Shown: positions 1 through 6,666, counted from the stretch's first letter. The stretch: 13,806 nucleotides of DNA from CAUTNH01 sp963540225 (GCA_963540225.1 CAUTNH010000024.1:1-13806), one strand, 5' to 3'. Numbers and translations are program-made. The notes: generated by a model from the sequence alone, not told the origin.

Positions 1-144
1 ATTTTAGAAATAGAATATATTAATAGTGTTTCAAGTTTTGATATATTTAATTTTGAAATGTCTAGAAGGAATACTATAAAATATGAAACATCTGATGGAG
101 ATATTATTTTAAATATTTTCAAAATAACATCTTATTTTGAGTAA
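1..144 (+). CDS. 3' end of an unidentified gene (partial)
   Basis: Reading from base 1 in frame 1 gives 47 codons without interruption, ending at TAA (142-144). The fragment is Ile/Ser/Glu/Asp-rich, begins ILEIEYINSV and ends KITSYFE. The alternating hydrophobic/polar pattern (for example DIILNIF) suggests beta strands. I do not recognise a family from so short a tail. It lies on the same strand as the giant gene downstream, 112 bases before that gene's ATG. No convincing hairpin terminator separates them, so co-transcription cannot be excluded. The reading frame is open to the window edge, which supports a real gene end, but no start or domain is visible. Confidence 0.5.
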   Translation: MLEIEYINSVSSFDIFNFEMSRRNTIKYETSDGDIILNIFKITSYFE

Positions 145-210
145 ATAATTTATGTATTTATTCACAATATTTGCCATAAATAAATAAAAATATAAAAAAA
201 ATACCATATT

Positions 211-256
211 TTTACACTATGGATTTAAAAATATATAAATAGTGTATAATTTTTAT
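211..256 (+). promoter_or_regulatory. Putative promoter of the giant repeat-protein gene
   Basis: TTTACA (211-216), a 17-base spacer and TATAAA (234-239) form a plausible -35/-10 pair, placing the transcription start near base 246 and leaving a leader of about ten bases. A perfect TATAAT also lies at 245-250, only six bases before the ATG at 257, but its -35 position (222-227) is poor. If that element is used, the mRNA would start at or next to the ATG and be leaderless. No Shine-Dalgarno sequence is present before the ATG in either case. The whole stretch is AT-rich, so chance matches are likely and the assignment is tentative. Confidence 0.4.
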
Positions 257-3200
257 ATGAGAAAAAAATATTTGTATATTGTTATCCTATCACTACTTTT
301 TACGTCAGCTATAACTTTCTCAATAAGATTTTTTAAACCAGTAGGTAACAATGAAGTTAAAAATACAGAATCTGAAGAATTTAAAAATAAAACCCTGCCA
401 ATAATTAAAGGCAAAACACCATATGATTTAGATGCATTAAAAAACCTATATACAGCGCTAGGAGTATTTGAAAAGAAAAAATACTATCAATTTAATGGTA
501 TAGGTGAGGTTGTAGCAGAACCTAAACTTGTATCAACTAGACGCCAACCTGTATATGAGAGAGCATCATATAATAATGGTGAGTTTGTTCTTGAAGGAAT
601 TTCACCAAGTAATATAAAGATTGCAGAGGTTGTCAATCACCATTATGAGAATAATTCAAAAGGTGTTTTTTTAGTCTACAAAGGAACTGCTGATGAAAAG
701 GGTAAAAATATAAAATGGCAAAACGAGCCTAGAAAATATTCTAAATCTGAGTTTCAAAATAAATATGGAATTAGAAGAGTTGCTCCAACTCCTTATATTG
801 TAAATGATTACACAACAAATATAGAAAACACAACTCAGGTAAGACTTGCTAATGGTAATTTAAAAATTACTACAACATTAGATCCAATAAAATCATCTGA
901 ACTTTATAAAAGAACTATCGCAACTCAAGGAAATGCTAAAAACTTTCCTTTATTTAAAAAAGTTAAAATAGAATTTGAAATAGATAAAAATTGGAATGTT
1001 ATAAAAACTAGCACATATGTTGAATATTTTATAGATACATATGGTGGTGCTGATTGTAAAAGTAGCATGACTCATCAATTTTTCTATAAAAACGAACCTA
1101 TTTTTGACAGAGAAATGTATGAGAAGTTTTTTGATAGTAAGATAGATGATGATAATAAAGAAGAAAATCCTTCAGCATTAGAAGTTTTAACAGAAGCATT
1201 TGCGGGATATCTTTTAGATGGTTTTAATTTTGAGTTTACAAAGGAAAATAAAAATATCTTAAATTTATCAGCATATTTAAATGGTGGAGGCATAAATTTA
1301 AGTGGGAGTTTAAATTTATTTGGAATTGATATTTTATATGATGGAAAAAACCTATTTATAAACAAGGACGGCAAAGGATATGTTTGTAATATATCTGAGT
1401 TTATAAGTTTATTAAATTTATTTAATATAAACCTTAATTTAGATAAATCTGATTTAATAAATAAATTATCTAATCTTATGGAAATTTCCAAAGTATCTGA
1501 TGGCTATGATATAACTATAAAATATCTTGGATTTAAAGCAGTTATTAAAATTAGTTCTGATAAAAAGGTAAAAGGTATTAAACTTTATACAAGTTATAAA
1601 AATCTTGATTTTTTAAATGATGTAGACATTAAACTTGTTAGTAAAAAATATGAATTTGTAAAAGTTGAAAAATATGATAATTTATCATCTAATATAATAA
1701 ATTATTTTAAGAGTCTAGTTGAAAATAAAGAACATAAAAATAACTTTGAAAAAGCCTTTTCATTTAATTTTAAATATAAGAGTCTATCATTTGATGGAAA
1801 ATTAAAGTTTGAGGTAAATAATAATAATTTTAGATTTTATCTAAGATCTAAATTAAATGATAAAGATTTTAATATTTCTTATTTAAATAATTATTTTTAC
1901 CTAGAATATGATGGTGAAGTTATAAAATTAAGCAAAGATAATTTTAATAATATATTATCTAATTTAATTGATAATTTAAATAATAAAAATATAAAAGATA
2001 TTTTTGAAAATATTTTAAAAGGAAACTTTAAAGAAATATTTAAAAATCTTAATTTATCTGGCTTAGATATTGAGGCTATAATAAAAAGTATTATTTTAAA
2101 TAGAGATTTTATTTCTTATGATAATAATAATTTTAATTTTAAATTATCTAGAAATGGAATTTTAAATTTATCATTTAAAGATTTTAATTTTAGTATTAAA
2201 AATATAAATACTGCTGAGTTTAATAATTTAGAATTTAATAATGCAAAAGAGATTGATTATGAGTTATTAAATAATTTATTAGATATATTTAAAAATATTA
2301 AAAATATGTTTAATACTAAGGAACTTGTTTTATCTAATTTTAATTTTGAGTATAAGGACTATAAGTTTGATGGAGTTTTAAAATTTAATTTAAATGATAA
2401 TTTATTTAATCTTTCAGGAAGAATAAACTTTAAAAATATATCATCTAGTATAGATTTAGTTATTAAGGATAAAATAGTTTATTTAAATTTATTTAATAAG
2501 CTTAATTTTAAATTTTCGCTTAATGAGGTAGATTTATTTAATGATTTAATTGCTAAATTTGTAAAGGATTTTAATAAAGATAATCTTAACTATGATTTCT
2601 TAATTAAGAAAATATTTAAATTTATTCATAATGATGAGTTTAAAAATTTATTTAATCAATTAAAAAAATCCATAGATAATTCTAATATAAGTTTTGAAAA
2701 TTCTAATATTACATTAGAAGATAGAAATTATTTAGATATTAAAGATATAAGGGATTTATTAAATAATATTGCTACTGATTATTTAAATATTAAAAAAGAT
2801 GAAAAAATTGAAAAAACATTTAATGTAGATATAAATTATACTAAAAATGATAAAACTCATAAATTAAATTTTGATACATATTTATATCTTAGTAAAAACT
2901 CAATTGATATATCAATAACTGGTAGTTATATTTTAGATAATACAGAAATACCATTTAGGCTTAGATATGATGGATTTAATTTATTTTTAGAATATAATAA
3001 AAAGAAAATATCTCTTAAAAAAGAATTACTTTTTGAAATAATCGACAAATATCTGCCTAATAACTACGGCAATACATTTAGTAAGTTTTATGATTCTTTA
3101 AAAGAAAATAGAATATTTGATTTTATTAAAGATATAAAAGATGATAATTTAAATTGTGATTTAGATAATTTGTTTACTGATTTTATAATGAATAGTTTTA

Positions 3201-5338
3201 ATCTTTTAATTAGTTTAAAAGATAATTTAGATATAAAATTAGAATATGAAAATAACATTTCAAAACTATTGGTAAATAAATTATTTAAAGATGGTGGAAT
3301 TTTAAATTTAGTTTTTAAAAAATCTAATTTAAATAAATCAGATATTATTCTTCCAATAGATGAAGCAAAAGAGATAAAAAAGGATTTAGTTGATAATATA
3401 ACTTATTTACTTGAAAAATTTAGAAAAGTTTACGATAGTAAAAAATTAAAAATTGATAATTTTAATTATATAGAAGATGGCATAAACTTTTCAGGAAGAT
3501 TATTATTTGATTTAAATAATAAAAAAATTTCACTAAATGCTAAATTTATTGTAAATAAGGTTAAATTTAATGCTGAGATAATATATGAAAATAATCGCTT
3601 TTATATAAAGATGTTAAATAATTTAAAAACTTATATAGCAGTTAATGAACTTGATAAACTAGATGAGATATTATCGCTTTTAAATATTAAAGTTTTATCT
3701 AATACTAATTTAAAAGAATATCTTGAAACATTTGACATATTATCTTTTATAAACGCAAATAGCATAAAAAATATTTTGGATAAATCTTTTAGTCTACTTC
3801 ATGATGATTTAAACTTATATAAAATAGTAAATAATGTATTAGATGTTTTCAAAAAATCAGATATTAGTTATGATTTTTCTAATGATATTAACCTTGAAAG
3901 TAGTGAATATACTAATTTATTAGAACAAGCAGATTTTATTAAAAATATAATAAATTCGTATAAAGAAAAAAATCTCGATAAGTTCTTAGATGATAAATAC
4001 TTACTTGAAGGAAAAGTATTTAATGAGAAAACTTTAAAAGAAGAAATAAACTTTAATATAAGATTATCAAAATCAAATGATAATAATTTAAGAAAAGTTA
4101 TGTTTGATTTAGTCTTAAATGATTTATTAAGAGATCAAGTTCACAAGGCAACAATATATTATGAAAATGGAATGTTTTATTTAATATATAATAATCTTTC
4201 AACTAAGATTAAGCCAAGACCATTGAAGTATTTAATTTCAAGAATACTTGAAATAATAGGAATAAATAATGATTTATTATTTAAATTACTAGATGTTGAA
4301 TTATCAGGAATTGAGAGTGTTATTAAAGATAAAATATTTAAAGATGGCGCCAAAGAAGTTGATTTAGATGATATTTGCTACGATGCTAGTATAAATGGTA
4401 GTGAGTTAGGTATAAATCTTCTTAAAAAGATTTTTGAAGAATTTGAGCCAAGTTTTGATCTTATATCAAAACTAGTTCATAAAAATGGCAAATTAAATGA
4501 ATTTATATTAAATAATTTATATGTATCTAAAAATAGAAGACTTGATTTAAAACTTACAAGTTCAGACCACGGAATAGATGCTAATATTTCTGATGAGAAA
4601 AAAGATACAGCAATTGATTTATTAAATATTGAAAAAATTGCTGATGCCTTTATTAAAACACAAGCAACTAGAAAATATCACCTAGTTGCAACAGGAGCAA
4701 ATAAAGAAATCACTCTTAATATTGGCGATATAGCATCAGGAATTAAGTTTAATTCAATTGATATAAAAATAACTGTTCAAAAAGATGGAACTATTAATAT
4801 GCATGCTCACTACTTTCATGATTCATGGCTTTCTGGAACTGTTACTAAAAATTATATGAATGATCATGATTTATATATAAAAGATAATAAGATGTTTTTA
4901 AAAAGAAAGTTTAAATATACATGGCTTTCTAGATGGAGTTATGAAACATATACGAATGAGCAATTAAGAAGTAAAACAAAAGATGATTTAATTGCAACTT
5001 TATTCTCATTTGGTCCAAGTGTTCAAAGAGCAATTAAAAATAATATTTCAGGAAGCGAATCTGATCCTAACTATCTTAAAAAGATTCCACCGCTTGATGC
5101 AATACTTAATGGCTATAAATCAATTGATGAGCTAAATTATGACATTAATTTTGATCTTCAAGCAATAACTAAGAATAATTCGTTAGGATTATTAAAAACT
5201 AATCTTACAATAAACAATGGTTATTTACATAAAATTAAATTTAATACTAATTTATCTATTTTAAATGTTTTGGGAGAGTTTGAATTAGTTCAAGATAATA
5301 ATGATTGGGAAATTGAATATCCTAGCGATTTTAAATAA
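257..5338 (+). CDS. Giant secreted or membrane-anchored beta-repeat protein, function unknown
   Basis: 1693 residues from ATG 257; a GTG at 242 would add five residues, but the ATG is preferred because it starts directly at a normal signal sequence. Residues 2-4 (RKK) then 5-23 hydrophobic form a signal peptide or N-terminal anchor. There is no lipobox Cys, and no other membrane segment is evident, so the body is probably extracellular. After an N-terminal region (about 30-330) come degenerate repeats whose best landmark is a hairpin motif resembling Y-x(4)-F-Y-L-x-Y: ILYDGKNLFI (359), ISYLNNYFYLEY (540), LVIKDKIVYLNL (about 734), LRYDGFNLFLEY (902), IIYENNRFYIKM (1108), IYYENGMFYLIY (1300) and a weaker LYIKDNKMFLKR (1539). 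The first six are 168-206 residues apart. A second motif such as FDGKLKFEVN, FDGVLKFNLN or FSGRLLFDLN precedes several of them, and helix-like stretches rich in Leu/Ile/Asn/Lys lie between. The pattern recalls LolA/LppX-type lipid-binding beta sheets, but this is an inference. The C-terminal 220 residues are richer in Trp, Tyr and His. A clear terminator follows the stop. Confidence 0.85.
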   Translation: MRKKYLYIVILSLLFTSAITFSIRFFKPVGNNEVKNTESEEFKNKTLPIIKGKTPYDLDALKNLYTALGVFEKKKYYQFNGIGEVVAEPKLVSTRRQPVYERASYNNGEFVLEGISPSNIKIAEVVNHHYENNSKGVFLVYKGTADEKGKNIKWQNEPRKYSKSEFQNKYGIRRVAPTPYIVNDYTTNIENTTQVRLANGNLKITTTLDPIKSSELYKRTIATQGNAKNFPLFKKVKIEFEIDKNWNVIKTSTYVEYFIDTYGGADCKSSMTHQFFYKNEPIFDREMYEKFFDSKIDDDNKEENPSALEVLTEAFAGYLLDGFNFEFTKENKNILNLSAYLNGGGINLSGSLNLFGIDILYDGKNLFINKDGKGYVCNISEFISLLNLFNINLNLDKSDLINKLSNLMEISKVSDGYDITIKYLGFKAVIKISSDKKVKGIKLYTSYKNLDFLNDVDIKLVSKKYEFVKVEKYDNLSSNIINYFKSLVENKEHKNNFEKAFSFNFKYKSLSFDGKLKFEVNNNNFRFYLRSKLNDKDFNISYLNNYFYLEYDGEVIKLSKDNFNNILSNLIDNLNNKNIKDIFENILKGNFKEIFKNLNLSGLDIEAIIKSIILNRDFISYDNNNFNFKLSRNGILNLSFKDFNFSIKNINTAEFNNLEFNNAKEIDYELLNNLLDIFKNIKNMFNTKELVLSNFNFEYKDYKFDGVLKFNLNDNLFNLSGRINFKNISSSIDLVIKDKIVYLNLFNKLNFKFSLNEVDLFNDLIAKFVKDFNKDNLNYDFLIKKIFKFIHNDEFKNLFNQLKKSIDNSNISFENSNITLEDRNYLDIKDIRDLLNNIATDYLNIKKDEKIEKTFNVDINYTKNDKTHKLNFDTYLYLSKNSIDISITGSYILDNTEIPFRLRYDGFNLFLEYNKKKISLKKELLFEIIDKYLPNNYGNTFSKFYDSLKENRIFDFIKDIKDDNLNCDLDNLFTDFIMNSFNLLISLKDNLDIKLEYENNISKLLVNKLFKDGGILNLVFKKSNLNKSDIILPIDEAKEIKKDLVDNITYLLEKFRKVYDSKKLKIDNFNYIEDGINFSGRLLFDLNNKKISLNAKFIVNKVKFNAEIIYENNRFYIKMLNNLKTYIAVNELDKLDEILSLLNIKVLSNTNLKEYLETFDILSFINANSIKNILDKSFSLLHDDLNLYKIVNNVLDVFKKSDISYDFSNDINLESSEYTNLLEQADFIKNIINSYKEKNLDKFLDDKYLLEGKVFNEKTLKEEINFNIRLSKSNDNNLRKVMFDLVLNDLLRDQVHKATIYYENGMFYLIYNNLSTKIKPRPLKYLISRILEIIGINNDLLFKLLDVELSGIESVIKDKIFKDGAKEVDLDDICYDASINGSELGINLLKKIFEEFEPSFDLISKLVHKNGKLNEFILNNLYVSKNRRLDLKLTSSDHGIDANISDEKKDTAIDLLNIEKIADAFIKTQATRKYHLVATGANKEITLNIGDIASGIKFNSIDIKITVQKDGTINMHAHYFHDSWLSGTVTKNYMNDHDLYIKDNKMFLKRKFKYTWLSRWSYETYTNEQLRSKTKDDLIATLFSFGPSVQRAIKNNISGSESDPNYLKKIPPLDAILNGYKSIDELNYDINFDLQAITKNNSLGLLKTNLTINNGYLHKIKFNTNLSILNVLGEFELVQDNNDWEIEYPSDFK

Positions 5339-5364
5339 AAGTGCCAAATAGCACTTTTATTTTT
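5337..5364 (+). terminator. Rho-independent terminator of the giant gene
   Basis: An 8-bp stem AAAAGTGC / GCACTTTT (5337-5344 and 5351-5358) with a six-base loop is followed by ATTTTTAT. It begins inside the stop codon of the giant gene, so this gene ends its transcript. The stem is A/T-rich at the base, so it may also work weakly on the minus strand, where the A-run becomes a T-run. Confidence 0.8.
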
Positions 5365-5403
5365 ATCTTAAATTAGTTTCTGGTAATTCATATTATATTT
5401 TCT

Positions 5404-5431
5404 TTGTTTATTTGTGTTAGAATGTGATAAA
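5404..5431 (+). promoter_or_regulatory. Possible promoter of a small intergenic RNA
   Basis: TTGTTT (5404-5409), a 16-base spacer and GATAAA (5426-5431), the latter preceded by TG one base upstream (an extended -10). It lies in a 390-base region without a convincing gene and would start a transcript near base 5438, running through the 28-bp palindrome to the hairpin and T-run at 5559-5585. The match to consensus is moderate, and A/T-rich DNA gives such matches often. Confidence 0.25.
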
Positions 5432-5466
5432 ATTTGCATTTTGGTACAAAAAGTTTCAAAAATAAA

Positions 5467-5494
5467 AAGTTTTTGCATTCGAATGCAAAAACTT
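5467..5494. repeat. Perfect 28-bp palindrome
   Basis: The half-site AAGTTTTTGCATTC (5467-5480) is followed without spacer by its exact reverse complement (5481-5494). On the minus strand the stem runs directly into TTTATTTTTGA, the layout of a Rho-independent terminator, so it may end a minus-strand transcript, either readthrough from rpmF or a small RNA. On the plus strand no T-run follows. As double-stranded DNA it could also be a dimeric repressor site or a remnant of a mobile element. About 30 bases upstream (5433-5456) a related but damaged copy shares TTTGCATTTT and CAAAAAGTTT. Confidence 0.9.
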
Positions 5495-5508
5495 ATAGTT
5501 ACCTTTTT

Positions 5509-5577
5509 ATATGTGGCTCTAGTTCAAAGTTTATGTTGACATACTAATTCCATATGTGCTTACACAAGTTATGTGAG
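5509..5577 (+). repeat. Degenerate tandem direct repeat
   Basis: Two copies share the order ATATGTG, CT, CAA(A)GTT(T)ATGT and GA: 5509-5541 and 5552-5577. The second copy is shorter by several single-base gaps and runs into the T-tract hairpin. No function is evident. The first copy contains GGCTCT followed by TTGACAT, loosely like the termini of ISL3-family insertion sequences, but no matching inverted end was found nearby. Confidence 0.4.
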
Positions 5578-5585
5578 TTTTTTTT
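5559..5585 (+). terminator. Hairpin with T-run, plus strand
   Basis: CTTACA (5559-5564) pairs with TGTGAG (5572-5577), including one G-T pair, around a seven-base loop. Eight T residues follow at once (5578-5585). No plus-strand gene ends here, since the giant gene already has its own terminator 200 bases upstream. This is the main reason to suspect a small plus-strand transcript in this gap. Confidence 0.45.
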
Positions 5586-5679
5586 ACGCTTCAAATCAAG
5601 CTGTAAAATTTTTGAAAAAAAGATTAAATTTTTAGTTGAGATAATGAATGATAGAAAAACACAAATTTGAAATTCAGTC

Positions 5680-5714
5680 TTACAAAAGAAAAAAGGTGTA
5701 TACCATACACCTTT
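5680..5714 (-). terminator. Rho-independent terminator of yceD-rpmF
   Basis: A perfect 10-bp stem (5692-5701 with 5705-5714, AAAGGTGTAT on each strand) with a three-base loop. Read on the minus strand it is followed by TTTTTTCTTTTG. It starts 18 bases after the rpmF stop codon, the expected place for the end of this operon. Confidence 0.88.
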
Positions 5715-5731
5715 CCTTAAGAAAAATCAGT

Positions 5732-6142
5732 TTATTTTTTTTCAGTTTTACTTTTTGCAGTGCTAGTTTTAGTAGTTTTTGTTGATGTAGTTTTTTTACT
5801 AGTAGTGCCTTTTTCATCTTTTGGTTTTACATCTTTTGCTTGTGTTTTGCTTTTAGATGTTTCTTTTTTCTCAACTTTTTCTACTTGCTTTTTAGTAGTA
5901 TCTTTTTTTAGATCTTCTACCTTCTTAGCTTTTTCTGCAACTTTTGCATTTTCTGGTGATTTTTCTTTTTTCGCACTTAGGACAAGACGCCCCTTGTAAT
6001 AACCACTATTTTTAGTTACTCTATGTGGTAAGGTAAACTCACCTGTTTCTTTGCAAACAACAAGTGTTGGTGCTTGCAACTTATAATGAGTTCTTCTTTT
6101 TCTTTTAGCGGTTTTACTAGTTCTTCTAAAGGGTACTGCCAT
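5732..6142 (-). CDS. rpmF: 50S ribosomal protein L32 with a long C-terminal tail
   Basis: Residues 1-55 are a standard L32: MAVPFRRTSKTAKRKRRTHY at the start, then KLQAPTLVVCKETGE, LPHRVTKNSGYY and KGRLVL. L32 is a small protein of the large ribosomal subunit near the peptidyl-transferase region and exit tunnel entrance. Only one Cys (30) is present, so this is the zinc-free type without the two CxxC pairs. Bacterial L32 is normally 56-60 residues. This one continues for about 80 more, consisting almost only of Lys, Thr, Ser, Glu, Asp, Ala and Val, with no aromatic residue after Tyr49, ending SKTEKK. The tail should be disordered and strongly charged. The frame is intact, and the terminator follows right after the stop, so the tail is unlikely to be a frameshift artefact. 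A good ribosome binding site (AGAGGTG) precedes the ATG. The gene follows yceD by 29 bases, the usual Bacillota arrangement. Confidence 0.95.
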   Translation of the reverse strand: MAVPFRRTSKTAKRKRRTHYKLQAPTLVVCKETGEFTLPHRVTKNSGYYKGRLVLSAKKEKSPENAKVAEKAKKVEDLKKDTTKKQVEKVEKKETSKSKTQAKDVKPKDEKGTTSKKTTSTKTTKTSTAKSKTEKK

Positions 6143-6171
6143 TTTTTCACCTCTCTTATCCTTATTTGTGA

Positions 6172-6528
6172 TTATTTATAAACATTATATGGTGCCTCGG
6201 CTATAATATTACCAATTATAATTTCTTCAAGTTCAATTGTATCAGTAAGTGGATAATCTCCATCTTCCCCATTTGAAAAGATAAAATCAAAATTAGTATC
6301 TAGATTAACTACTACATCATCTAATGTATGAGAGCATAACATTAAAATTGAAGCAGATACATCTAAGTTAATATTAAGTGAGTTATTTACAAATTTATAC
6401 CAGCCTGAAATTTTAGCTTTGTTTATTTTTTTAATATCTGGAAAGCCTTTAAAATCTTTTTCAATATTACTAATTTCAAAGTTAATATTTCCACTTTGGT
6501 TTAGTTCGTTTAATATAAGTTTATACAT
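6172..6528 (-). CDS. yceD: YceD/DUF177 family protein, short form
   Basis: 118 residues. Recognised by position directly upstream of rpmF and by family features: an N-terminal FPDIKKINKAKISGWYKFV segment, the central LCSHTLDDV with Cys65 (compare PCSRTL in Bacillus YlbN), and the acidic ELEEIIIGNIIAEAPYNVY segment that aligns with the family's LLLLEIPM region. The family is linked to ribosome assembly, specifically 23S rRNA and L32 accumulation, mostly from work on plant and E. coli members. The protein stops right after the EAPYNVYK segment and lacks the 50-60 residue acidic/basic C-terminal tail of Bacillus YlbN. No continuation in another frame was pursued; the stop may be natural in this lineage. 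The start is fixed by in-frame stops just upstream. The ribosome binding site is weak, and the leader from the strong promoter is only about 12 bases. Confidence 0.85.
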   Translation of the reverse strand: MYKLILNELNQSGNINFEISNIEKDFKGFPDIKKINKAKISGWYKFVNNSLNINLDVSASILMLCSHTLDDVVVNLDTNFDFIFSNGEDGDYPLTDTIELEEIIIGNIIAEAPYNVYK

Positions 6529-6546
6529 AATACATCACGGTTTAAT

Positions 6547-6575
6547 ATTATATAAAAAAATGGTTGTTTTGTCAA
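6547..6575 (-). promoter_or_regulatory. Consensus promoter of yceD-rpmF
   Basis: On the minus strand TTGACA (6570-6575), a 17-base spacer and TATAAT (6547-6552): perfect in both boxes and in spacing. The predicted start near 6540 leaves about 12 untranslated bases. It is a near-exact mirror copy of the prs promoter. Confidence 0.88.
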
Positions 6576-6604
6576 ATAAAGAAGGGTTAGAAATTTTGAT
6601 AATT

Positions 6605-6633
6605 TTGACAAAATGACTATTTTTTTATATAAT
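6605..6633 (+). promoter_or_regulatory. Consensus promoter of the prs-pth-mfd-pip operon
   Basis: TTGACA (6605-6610), a 17-base spacer and TATAAT (6628-6633), perfect to sigma-A consensus. The predicted start near 6640 gives a leader of about 27 bases that contains AAGGAG (6655-6660), six bases before the prs ATG. No riboswitch or other leader structure fits in this space, and in particular there is no sign of a purine-type aptamer. Confidence 0.88.
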
Positions 6634-6666
6634 TTATTTATAATAAATTCTTAAAAGGAGAACAAA

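Larger units (their letters stand above)
5438..5588 (+). ncRNA. Candidate small RNA, about 150 nt, unassigned
   Basis: This stretch lies between a possible extended -10 promoter and a hairpin followed by eight T residues. Its transcript would contain a 12-bp stem formed by the perfect palindrome at 5467-5494 and a degenerate direct repeat (5509-5541 and 5552-5577). I find no convincing reading frame on either strand, and the 5500-5600 part looks less AT-biased than the surrounding non-coding DNA. It does not match any RNA family I can recognise by eye (not tRNA, tmRNA, SRP RNA or a known riboswitch). Transcription from the minus strand is equally possible, because the palindrome is followed by a T-rich run on that strand. 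This is inference from signals only. Confidence 0.25.

Noticed and set aside
155..186. Inverted repeat TATTTATT / AATAAATA with a 16-base loop between the partial gene and the giant gene
   Set aside because: The stem is only A/T, the loop is long, and such pairs are expected by chance in this composition; not called as a terminator.
242..256. GTG start five codons upstream of the ATG of the giant gene
   Set aside because: It has no ribosome binding site, overlaps a possible TATAAT box, and would put MYNFY before a normal RKK-hydrophobic signal start; the ATG at 257 is more natural.
1084..1491. 135-codon open frame on the minus strand inside the giant gene
   Set aside because: It lies entirely inside a well-supported long gene, has no ribosome site or family resemblance, and arises from the codon bias of the other strand.
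5495..5560. Decayed tRNA or T-loop because of GTTCAAAG near 5522
   Set aside because: There is no flanking T-stem pairing, acceptor stem, or anticodon arm; the match is to a few bases only.
5536..5564. TTGACA at 5536-5541 as a -35 box
   Set aside because: The DNA 16-18 bases downstream (CTTACA region) has no -10 resemblance and lies in the stem of a hairpin.
5760..5999. 79-codon open frame on the plus strand, opposite the L32 tail
   Set aside because: It is the antisense of a low-complexity Lys/Thr/Glu tail, giving a Phe/Val/Leu/Ser-rich product with no ribosome binding site; the L32 strand is clearly the coding one.
6634..6666. Purine or PRPP riboswitch in the prs leader
   Set aside because: The predicted leader is only about 27 bases and consists of A/T-rich sequence plus the ribosome binding site, too short for any known aptamer.
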